From positions 248,769 through 312,768 of the forward strand of contig NMRA01000237.1 in the NCBI GenBank assembly GCA_002633005.1: 64,000 nt of DNA. Direction: 5' to 3'. The stretch is from Phoronis australis. Taxonomy: Eukaryota; Phoronida; Phoronidae. Made by a program: the position numbers and the translations under genes. Position 1 is the stretch's first letter, and every line of letters starts with the position of its first letter. The notes beneath the pieces are model-generated. The model was given only the letters and a program-made list of their open reading frames with translations, searched no databases and had not been told where the DNA came from. Positions 39,001-51,000 of the stretch are shown piece after piece.

Positions 39001-42000
39001 ATAAAAGACAAAAAGTCATCAGCTGTCCTGTTTGTAGATGGTAAGTCATTTATATGGCATCCCATTTTGCAAGGGTTTTCGTTTGGAAAACATTGTACAG
39101 ATAATTGGAACTCGGAGTTATGCATTTTCTATCTAAGTACTGCATTTTGTCCTTGTTTGGAGCCAGCTCTTTTGGCAGTTGAGACTTGTGCTTTATTTTG
39201 TTTTAAAAGATCTTTCCCCTTCTGTAGCTGGTAATGGTTATTATTGCAAAAGACATTCACATTTCAAAGCTAACTTCAGACCTGTTTGCATAATACTCAT
39301 TGATTGAACACTTACTGTTCTGCTTGCTCTTATTTTAACCATAGTGCCTTGGTGAAATATTTGTTACACCATAAATGAACTAACCTCATTCTGGACACAA
39401 AGTCACCGAACTTAACATGAGATCTAACCCAGAAATTGACCACTTGGGTGTCATGTTACAAGTAAAAAGTTTCACATCAAGCTATTGGTCATCTTTGGGT
39501 GGGTCATCTCAAGTTTTTTTTTTTCACTGTGATATATATTTATTAAAGGATACACAGAACATACAAAGAAATAATAACAAACCCAGAAACCGCGAAGCAT
39601 TATATCTGGGTTGTAAACAATTCATAAATGAAACTTATATACATAGAGATATATACAATTAAGTAGTATCTAAAATAAGTATTCCAATACTTAGACATGC
39701 TATTACAGATATATAAAAACAAAAATATTTACAGATTCATGTAGGGAAATCAGATGCAACNGTGTCCAAGCCTGATCTGGAGTCTGTTTGGCTGCAAGAT
39801 GGCAAGGAGCTGTGTGCTGACAAGAACGTCACCATCAGCACTGTTGGCTGCGTTCACTCGCTCACACTGGCTGAGGTCAACCTGGATCAAGAGGCAGAAT
39901 ACACAGTGCTAATAAAAGACAAAAAGTCATCAGCTGTCCTGTTTGTAGATGGTAAGTCATTTATATGGCGTCCCAGTTTGCAAGGGTTTTCGTTTGGAAA
40001 ACATTGTACAGATAATTGAAACTCGGAGTTATGCATTTTCTATCTAAGTACTGCATTTTGTCCTTGTTTGGAACCAGCTCTTTTGCCAGTTGAGACTTGT
40101 GCTTTTGCTTTAAAAGGTCTTTCCCCTTCTGTAGCTGGTAATGGTTATTATTGCAAAAGACATTCACATTTCAAAGCTAAATTCAGACCTATTTGCATAT
40201 CACTTATTGTTTGAACACTTACTGTTCTGCTTGCTCTCATTTTAACCATAGTGCCTTGGTGAAATATTTGTTACACCATAAATGAACTAAAAAACCTCAT
40301 TCTGGACACAAAGTCACCGAACTTAACATGAGATCTGTCCCAGAAATTGACCACTTGGGTGTCATGTTACAAGTAAAAAGTTTCACATCAAGCTATTGGT
40401 CATCTTTGGGTCATCTCAAGTAAAGTTTGATAGTCAAGGACTGTGTTCGTGTGTTGCCCATTACTCACTCAAGTGTTACTGGCTTGCTGGCTTCTTCACA
40501 GAACGTCCCATTGAAATCCTGCAACCCCTCCAAGAGGTGTCCTGCCTTGAGCATGAGCAAATCAACCTGAGTTGCAAGCTGTCAGAACCCAACCTGTCCG
40601 TCAAATGGCTGAAGGACGGCAAGGAGCTTGTCGATCATCCCGGCATTGAAATGACATCGGAAGGTTGCGCTTACACTTTAACCTTTGCTGACATTGGCAT
40701 TGATGATGAGGCAGAATACACCATTGTTGTTGAGGATAAGCAAAGTTCAGCTCTGGTGTTTGTTGATGGTAAGTCTGCTTGGCAGATTTTGAATTCCTGC
40801 CAGACTCCAGTTATCCTATAGAATGTTTTCAGGCTACCCGAACAACACAGCTTACATTCTTATGAACATGGGTATAGGACATGTAAATCCAGTCACTGAC
40901 TCAAAAAAGTATGACATAGCTACACAGGGTCACCCAAAAGTCATCGCTCAAAGACTCACATCCATTTACACATGTAGATGGTTGTGTTTACAAGCACCAC
41001 AGCCAAATGTTCATAAACTACGTGAGCTGTGTTGTTCGGTTAGCCTGGTCGTAATAAGATGTGTGAATGTGTTATATTTTATGTTCTAGCAGAGAACCTT
41101 GTCGTGACTTGAAGAAACTTACAGAGCAATTTTGACGCCTTTTGGTGGTTATGCTTTAAGAATCATAAAGTCCCTCGTGGTTTGCGACAAAAATGGGGAA
41201 ATTCTTGTTTTTATGTGCCAGTGCATGTTTTTTTGTTTAAACTCCCTTGTGATATTTGCTGAAATGTGAATAACTATTTCTTGTGTGCCTCTTTTCAATT
41301 TTTTTTTAGTTTTCAGTCTTTTTATGTATATGTTCCTGTTGGTCGCGACTCATATTTCAAGTGTTTTTGTTTGACTTGTATTTGCAAATGTTGTTGATTA
41401 TTTATTTTTCAATGTTCAGTCTTCCATATTTCTGTTTATATTGCACTAGCTATGATTCATAAAAAAATTATTGTACATTAAGCAGTGTTATAGTAAGGTC
41501 TCAGCACCACAGGAGTACACAGCAAGCAAGAACACAGTCCAGTTACATATAATTTCAATTTGAAACCAAGGCATTTCAATGACTTTATATTACTGAGTGA
41601 GTTCAAACTCAAAACTTTCTTGGTCACATGACTTTCAGAGCTGCCTGTAGAAATCACGGAGCCTTTGACAGACCAAGAATGCACTGAGAAGGAGTCTGTC
41701 ACTCTTCAGTGCTCTGTCTCCAAGCCAGACAGGAAAGTCACATGGTTAAAGGATGGTGAGGTGCTGACACCTGGTGACAGATACAATATCTCTGTTGATG
41801 GCAACAAGCAGATCCTGGAGATCATTGGTGTTCAATTGGATGACCAGGCGAAATACACTTGCAGTATTGGAGACCAACAGACCAGTGCTAACCTTAAAGT
41901 GAACGGTAATGTAACAACAAGGCAAAGCCCCAGCTTCTATTATATAGCAGTTATATATTTTTGTGACTAGGAAGTTCTATAATTATTAATGATTAAAAGT

Positions 42001-45000
42001 TCCTAACATAATGGATAATCAATGGACTTTGTCGTAACACTTTATGATAATAGTCCAAAAAAGTTTAGATGTTTTGTCATTTCAACAGCAATGAATCTCT
42101 TGACTTAATATGTGAGTCAAGGTGTCTTTATTAGAAAACTCTTTAAATACTTGTTATTTGATTATCTGATATTAGGCTTGGTTTTTACTTGTCTTCACTT
42201 GTCTTCACTAACTCGACCAATGCCTGACTAAAATAACGAAAATATTATTACACTTTTCTTTTCAAACATGAAATGATTTTGATATCTTCACAGAAGCGCC
42301 ATTGGAGTTTGTCACGCCACTGAAAGACGTTACCACCAAGGAAGATGCAACAGCCACGCTGACTTGTGAAGTATCACGACCAGGTCAGAAGGTCAAATGG
42401 CTGAAGGATGGCAAGGAAATAGCGCCCTCTGACAAGGTGCAGTATAACTATGTACTTTGTTTTGTGTACTTGTATTGTAAGATGAAATTTCAGAAACAAA
42501 ATCCCTTTAAAGCTAGCAAATTTTTGCTCTCATGCAGTGGGTTGCTGCAAAGACACAGGGATATTTTTGGAAAACCAGACCGGTATTCACTAACGCATGA
42601 CTCATTCTTTTTCTCTTTCCTTTCATGACAATACAACTGCTATCCCATTAGGGGGCGCTAGGGAGCATGGACAAGGAATAAGCCCGTGACCATATATTCC
42701 CAAAGGGTTTTTGTGCAGCCGACCATGCGTACTGACCCATTGTGTTTCAGTGGTAACAGATTATTAACTGAATGTTTCCAAGACTTGCCTGAGGCTGCTG
42801 TTTCAGTTAAATGAATCATCACGGATGCCTTAATGATTGGTGAATGGGAGATAGTAATGGTTCTGTAATGATTCAAAATATTTTGACAGTAACGTTGCTG
42901 CTGTAAAATCTCACCAATATAGGGCACATTATGGCAGGCTGATGAAATGTTATTTTCTGATATATAGTATCAGAATCATGCGTTACCACATCCAAGTTCT
43001 GTACCGTAGCTACCAACCAACAAATTTTTAAAAAATTGTGGATATTCACAACATTCGATGTCCTTGAAAAATTAATTTAAAAAATGCAACTTTTTTCCAA
43101 AGTTGGTGAGATTTTACCAACTGGTTTCTCCTCATACCTGGAAAGATCTTATTTCACTGTGGAAACACAATTTGATGCATTTCAGATTAACATAATATCC
43201 GAGGGACCCCTTCACACGCTGGTCATCAAAGACGCTACCCTGGATGACACTGCTACCTATACAGTTGTTGTTGGTGATCTTGAGTCTTCTGCCAATGTTA
43301 CTATTGAAGGTATTGTCACCTCTAAAAACATTTTTGTAGTGCCAATATCTTGGAAGATGTCGAAATAGATTAAGAGTATTGTTCTGTTTATGTTATGTTT
43401 ATCTTACAGTCTAAGTTGTTTATTCATGGCTATTGACTCACTTGCAGTTGATTGGTTAATTTCAATGTATTCGACTTAATTGACCGACTGAATAATTTGC
43501 AAATGGACCCCAGATCAATTGATATTCAAATGTGAATAGCATAAAAGCAATCTATTATTGGTCAAGAGTGAATTTCAATTGTTTTATTTATACCAGCGGA
43601 CTATAATTATCAAATTCAGGCTAACACTTATGACACTTTTATGCATAGGATTTTCAATTCAGATACTTGAGCATTATAAGTTTGAGTGCAACAGAAAACC
43701 AAGCATTCAAAGTGAGAATGTTGATTCAAATCTATACAGACCATCTTTTCAGTCTGCACATACTTCACCAAAGCATCTTATTATTGTTGCATCCACTATT
43801 GGCGTTCTTTATAGAACTTCCTGTCGTCGTGACCAAACCTCTTACGAGCCAAGTGCTCACTGAGAAAGAGACTGCCATCTTTGAATGTGAGGTGTCCAAA
43901 CCAGACGGCACTGCCACATGGCTGTGCAATGGGGAACCGATCTCTGTCAGCGAGAACGTTGTCATCAATGTTGATGGCAATCGCCACTATTTGACGATGA
44001 AAGATGTCACTGTTGATCAAACTGCAAACTACACATGCAGCGTAGAAGGCGCGGAGACATCAGCCTCTCTGACTGTCAAAGGTTGGTATTGGAAGAGTAT
44101 TTAACTTTAAAGTCATGAAACATTCGAGATCGTGTTGCTGTAACTTTATCTAGTGTTTGGTCATAGGACCGATCTGTTCCCCCTCCCGCTGTCAGCCATT
44201 ATGCTCTTGGTACATAACTGATGTGACCATTACAGGTCAACTTACGGAATTAAGCTACAATTGAGTTGTCAGTTCCTTCATGATGCAAAAGTCACTTCTC
44301 ATGTTGGTAAAGAAAAGGTTGAGACCAATTCTGTAGCAGTTGATGATTCAGTGCGAAGCTGGTGTTTTGACTTCAAATTTGCACAAGGGACAAGGGGCTT
44401 TTTGTGGCTTTAAATAAGTCCAGTTTCCAGTTTAGAATTGTTTGGGCCTGTATTATACTTAGTGTTTTGGTGCATTTTCCTGTCCTGTCCTGGTTATGTT
44501 CAACGTGCTTTGATTTTCATAGCATCTGTTTCGTTTCATCATTTCTGAAAGTTGATTTTCAAAGTACCTGAACTGCACCTTTTTGGTCACCCATTTAAAT
44601 AAAAACACCCATGCTTAACTGATTAACAACTGCTGTGTTGATACTAAAGTTCACTCATATGACACCACAGAAGTTTCAGTTTTTCAACATGATTGGCTTA
44701 TTTCCATTAACAGAGGAGCCACTCTGCATTCTGGAACCCTTGGTCGACATCACCACTATGGAGTCCCAGACCATCACACTCAAGTGTGTAGTCAACAAGC
44801 CTGGCAAGACTGCTGTCTGGACCAGAGATGGCGCCACCATCTCCAGTGATGGCAGGTTTACCATCACATCAGTGGAGTGTGACCACACGCTGGAAGTTAC
44901 TGACATGGTGCTGGATGATGAAGGCAGCTACACTGTGTCTGTAGAGAATGTTCAGTCCACTGCTAAAGTCTTTGTTGATGGTATGCCCTTTGAGTGCTTG

Positions 45001-48000
45001 TGTTTGTTTGGAAATCATGGCTTGCTTGCACTCTTTTCGGAATTGAATACCTTGTATACTATTACTTTATTTCTTAAAGTGCAGGGTGTGCTTCACAAAC
45101 CAGGTCTTTTTCCTGAAATATTGTCACTTAATACTTTTACCTTCATGTGGTCTATGTCTTGGGTTGAACTAACAAGCAGGATTTGTGTCATTTTAAACTG
45201 TCTTGTTTTGTCTTAGATTTCAGATACAGATTTTTGGGCTTCCAGAAACACGTGCTGACTCTTAAATTTTATGATACCCATTTCAGAAGAACCAATCACC
45301 TTTGACCGCTCTCTAGAAGACGTTGACGTCTTTGAAATCCCCGGCACTGCAGTATTTGAGTGTGAGATCAGTAAGGAAAACATCCCAGTTCAATGGTCAC
45401 GGAATGGCAAGGTGCTTCAACCTGACAAGAAGTACGAAATGGTGTCAGAGGGTAAAGTTCACAAGTTGATAGTTCACGATGTCACAGAGAAAGATGAGGC
45501 TGACTTCCAGGTCGTAGCGCGTGGAAAATCTTCCACTGCCGGACTCTTTGTCGAAGGTAAGTTATGAATTCTATCCATGAAATATTTCCTTTTTTCTTAA
45601 ACTTTAGAAAAATGTTTGAGATTCATTTATCACTAACAGTGATGAAATTGTGTGCAGATTTATTTTCAAGAGTGGGTACCTTAACTTTCTTGATTTTTTG
45701 ATCCATTGATGTCACAGGATTAATATAACTCAAGACAACTGAACTTTCACTCACCAAGTTTAATCTGTTAAAATATTTCCCTCGGTGTGTTTTCTAGCTC
45801 CTCCTGTGCTTAGATTGGATGATTCTTTCGCCGAAAATCTGACGATGAAGGCAGGAACGTCCACCATCATTGAAATTCCCTTCACGGCGAACCCTCAACC
45901 CAAAGTCACGTGGTCATACAATGGCATGCCTCTGACTGCATCGAACCGCATCAAGACCGAAACTATTCACAACATGACTGCACTGACACTTAGCAGAGTG
46001 GAACGTGGTGACAAGGGAGTTTACACACTCTCATTGGAGAATGACAATGGTCAAGTCAGCATCACCATCAACTTGACTGTCCTTGACAAACCTTCTCCAC
46101 CTCGAGACTTGACAGTATCTGACATCACAGCGGAAAGTGTTGTGTTGTCATGGCAGCCACCAGAAGATGATGGTGGCAGTGAGATTGCAGCGTATACCAT
46201 TGAAAAGAGAGATGTGAACCGGCGCACTTGGCAGGATGTTGACCGCACCACCGAGTTGACATTCACGGTGCCCAAGCTTCTAGAGGGTAACCGGTACCTG
46301 TTCCGAGTGAGTGCCATCAATGAAAATGGCGTGAGTGAGCCAGCGGAGACGGAGGAACCTGTTACAGCAAAGAACCCATTTGGTAACTTATGAAGACATC
46401 TGCAAACATGGATTGCAATTTTCTCAATTCAGTGGATAGTGTTGTTGTGATTTTTAATATGACAAGCTCTGTTGTGGATTGTGTGGAGATTTTTATTGCC
46501 CTGCTGCTAGCTTCACCATTACGTTTTTTTTTCTCATTTTATTTTGAATTTGACAGTTTTGCATGATTCAAATTATTGATGCTCATAGCTTTGATATTTA
46601 CAATATATTATTTAGTGAATACTGAGGTCTATGCTCCACAGGTCTCACAGTTTATATTAAAATTATTTTATGTTTTCACAGTTGTACCAGGCCCTCCAGA
46701 GGCACCGTTGATCTCTGACATTCTTAAAACATCCTGCCTCGTTGCCTGGCAACCACCCAGTGAAGATGGCGGCTCACCTGTCACTGGTTATTACGTAGAG
46801 CGCCGCATGACTACTAGCAGTCGGTGGATTCGCATGAACAATGATGTCATCTCAGAGTTGCTGTACCAAGCCAATGATCTGTATGAAGGCAACGAGTATG
46901 AATTCAGAGTCTCTGCAGAAAACAAGGCTGGTGTTGGCCAACCTAGTCCACCATCTAAACCATTCACTGCCAAAGATCCATGGGGTATGTTTGACCTTTT
47001 GTCATCTACCGTGTTTCATATTTTGTCATAGCTTTTAAGTTTGACTATGGCTGTGTGTGCAGAAAACCAGATAAAATCACTGTTAGTTATTTGAATTCAA
47101 ATATCTATGACTGATAAAGTTTATATCACAGAAATGCTAAAACAAGTATGAAACCCATGTATACATGACTTCGTTTGATTTGCTGTAACAAGCATAGGGG
47201 GCAGTTTGTGTTCTTCCATTATAGTAGTGATGCGAAAGTGGTGGAGCAAGAAGGGTCTGGACCTGTCTGCACTAGATCCACACCTGAAGAGTTACCTTGT
47301 GCGTAGTTTTTTGTCACCTTTAGAATATAATTATATAGAATTCTGCACCTCCCTCTTGCAGACAAACCCGGTAAACCGGACAGACCAATCATCGAAGATG
47401 TCACCAAAAACTCAGTGTCTCTCTCATGGACTGTTCCCGAGAATGATGGAGGAAGTCCAATTTTCAATTATGTAGTCGAATACCACACTGTGGGTGGCTA
47501 CAAATGGCTGAGAGCGAATGAGGAAGATGTCTGTGATGCCACGTACACTGTGACTGGTCTGAAGGAAGGTCACGACTATGAGTTTAGGGTCAGCGCTGAG
47601 AACAGAGCTGGCATTGGTGAACCCTCAGAACCATCAAGTCCGGTAAAGGCGGTGGATCCTATTGGTGAGTGTCTGTTTAAACCCAAATATAACATGTGAT
47701 AAGGTCAAAAGTAGTCAACTTGTCAACTTCATAATACAGTTTGTCAATTGTATCGTTGTAAATTTGACCACTTTCACAATAAGGGAACTCCACTCGATCC
47801 GTTGAGTGAATTGAGGAACCGTTGATTTGCCATTGTGAGGGAATCTTAAACTGGTCGCTACAGAACTTAAAGAAGGACCTACATGTGGTTTAAGTAGTTT
47901 CATCTTTAGGTATTGCCAAGTACAACACTGTTCCCCTCAAGATATCATGCATGAACTTGAATGAGATGGTTGCCATCAGAGCCTGTGTAAGATGTTTAGA

Positions 48001-51000
48001 CTGTCTTTCTCAATTATCTGTGAATTTCTTTCAGTTGGTGAACCACCAGAGATTCTTGTACCATTAGAGAAACTCTCCGTCGTCACTCCCAATGACATCA
48101 CAATGCTGTGTGACATCGCACCAGGTATACCCGAGGCAGAGGTCAGGTGGTTGAAGAACGGCAAAGAACTGAAGCCATCCAAACGCTTTGAGATGCTCTA
48201 CGAAGATGAAATTGCTTCATTGCTTATACGGCAAGCAATGCCTGAAGATGCTGGCGAGTACACCATCGAGGCCATCAATGCTCTTGGTAAAGTGGAGTCT
48301 ACGGGATCACTTGTTGTCCACTGTGAGTTTGATTAGTTTGCATTGTTTCTGTTAATTTGCTCCATTTTGCTTGGGAGTCACACAAGTTACTGTTATGTTT
48401 CTAAGTTTATGGAGATTTATGAACCATGTTATATTCAGAATTATGTGTTTTTGGTGGTGTGTGTTTCTTGTTCTTTTAAATGTTTTTTATTAAGTGGCAA
48501 AATGTAATTTCTGAAATGTAATTAAAGTCTAACTTTACTGATTTTTGCAATGCTGTTATGCCTGTTTGTTAAGGAAAATGCTGTGCTTTAAAATGATTTA
48601 ACATTGATTGGTACATGACTATTGATACTTCTGTTTGTCTGGCTTGAACGCGATGTGATGGCTTCCAATATGAGGTGTACAGTTGCTGCCTGGCTAGCCA
48701 TGTAATATCAAGGCACCCACACTACAGTTGTAGCTATTCATGAATAAACCAACCAATTTCAGGCCTCCGACCTTGGCCGAAACTGCTCTCTCTTGGGTTC
48801 AGTCCATATTTCTGTATGACTGTTACTACTATTTAGGTAACATGAATATATTATGAACAATTTTTTTTTCTGTAGTATGCACAAAGTATAATTTTCCATT
48901 GACTATCACAGATTGTACTGTCCTTAATGCACTTAAATCCATTGTTTGTACATACATCACATACAACATACTGACACTATGCCAATATTTGCACTGAGGT
49001 TTTATATCCTTTCAGCTCACCCCACCATCACCTATGACAACAAACTGACGGACATCCAAACCCTCAAAGTTGGCAGCACCCTTTCCATACCCGTGGAGAT
49101 CAGCGGTATTCCTGTCCCCTCCATCGCATGGTCATTCAACGACGACCAGCTGGTCAAGAGTGACCGTGTGTCCATAGACACGGGTGACAACTATTCTACA
49201 CTGACAGTGAAGAATGTTGTTCGGGATGACCTTGGAAAGTACACTGTGTCTGCCGATAACCTGGTTGGGTCACAACAGTCCAGCTTTGATGTGGTTGTCC
49301 TAGGTATGTATTTCGTTGTCTGTGGAAGACTGTGATACTGAGTGTTAGCAGGTCTTGTACCGTAGTTCCAAGGGACTCATGAACATGCAAGATCATTCAA
49401 ATCTTTGCGGCAACATATTGCCTTGCATTTCAGGCTAAGGGCAGCATCACGCTATCTTCCCTTACCAGCTTTTGGCATCTGCAGAACGCAGCTTTGTTGT
49501 AGACATGGTGCTAAGGGAGGATAGTGTAGCCCCATAGTTTTGGGCTGCAAACTTATCAGGTCTGGGTTCAATACCTTTGTAGACTGGGAGTATCGTTCTT
49601 ATTGTCTGTTGCCCACCATTGCTTGGTTGTAAAGTTGAGTGCGTGAAAACATGTATGATAAGGATTTTTCAATGGACTTCAATCAAACATTTTCAAAATA
49701 AGAACTGTTATTAGTAAGCTCCTGTTTTCTTTCTACCCTTGGTGGTTGAACTTGCGTATTGTGTGGGATTCCTAAGTAGTTTATAGAACTCTTTGTTATT
49801 CCAAGTCAGCGGTTTTGGCTTATCATTTTCTTATCCATTAATTTCAAATAAATACATTTTACAACGGTACCGAACAACGAATAGTCCTATGAACCTACTT
49901 GTTGTCTTAGATGCAATTCAACGATCTGACCTTCCCACATATAAATCTGTTTCATGGGAGATAACTGTTATTTTCAGACAAGCCATCAGCACCTACTGAT
50001 CTCCAAGTCACGGACGTCACCAAAGCCAGTGCCACCATTTGCTGGCAACCTCCACAGAATGATGGTGGTTCCTCTGTGACGTCATACGTCATTGAGCGCC
50101 GGGACGCAAAGAGAAACACTTGGATGAATGTTGGCACCGTTGACAAGGACACGCTGAGTTACACCGTGCCGAAATTGATTGAAGGCAACGAGTATTATTT
50201 CCGGGTGTTTGCTGAAAACAAGATTGGTGCCAGCGAACCAGTGGCACTGTCTGAACCAGTTCTGGCCAAGAATCCATTTGGTAATTGCCACTCTTAATAT
50301 TAAATTCACTTTTAGTCTTGTCGTGTACCTGTTGCCATATTAAATACTTGAACTGAGTAAAGACATTGGAGGAAAATGGCATTCTACTGGCAAGACCTTT
50401 GAATGGATCTGACCATCAATCAAACGTGTCAAATTGCTAATATTAGTTATTTCAGTTAAGTATGCAGGCAAGCAAATAAACATGATATAAATGTCCATAT
50501 CCAGACTCAAGTTCCCAACTTCACCAGACAATTACGATTCCATGTCAAAGGTTGCTTTGCGGCAATGTTCTGAGTTCTAATTTGCAGTTGAGCCAGGACC
50601 TCCCAAGAATCTTGAAATCGCCTCAGTAACCAAGAGCGCGATCGAGCTTAAATGGGAGGCTCCGGATTCTGACGGTGGCGCCCCCATAACTAACTACATT
50701 ATCGAGAAACGTCAACCTCACAGCAGCCGCTGGGTCAAGTGCAACAAAACCGCTGTCCTTGATCTTGCCTTTGTCGTGACTGATATCTATGAGGGCAACG
50801 AATATGAGTTCCAAGTGAAAGCTGAAAACGAGGCTGGGGAAGGGAAGCCCTCGCTGCCTGTTGGACCTGTCAAGGCTGAAGATCCACATGGTGGGTTTGG
50901 ATATCCTAGATCATTCATCTGTCTAATGTTAAAGTGATATAGTGCCTGGACTCGGCAGTTTTTGATGGCAAAAACATAAATTTTTGAACTGCATTCATTG

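Noticed and set aside
39762-39951. A possible extra Ig exon
   Set aside because: It lacks the 5' half and acceptor and follows an N; treated as a haplotype copy of the 38774 exon.
49455-49530. Short hairpin as a possible MITE
   Set aside because: Arms of about 14 bases with mismatches and no target duplication; not enough support.
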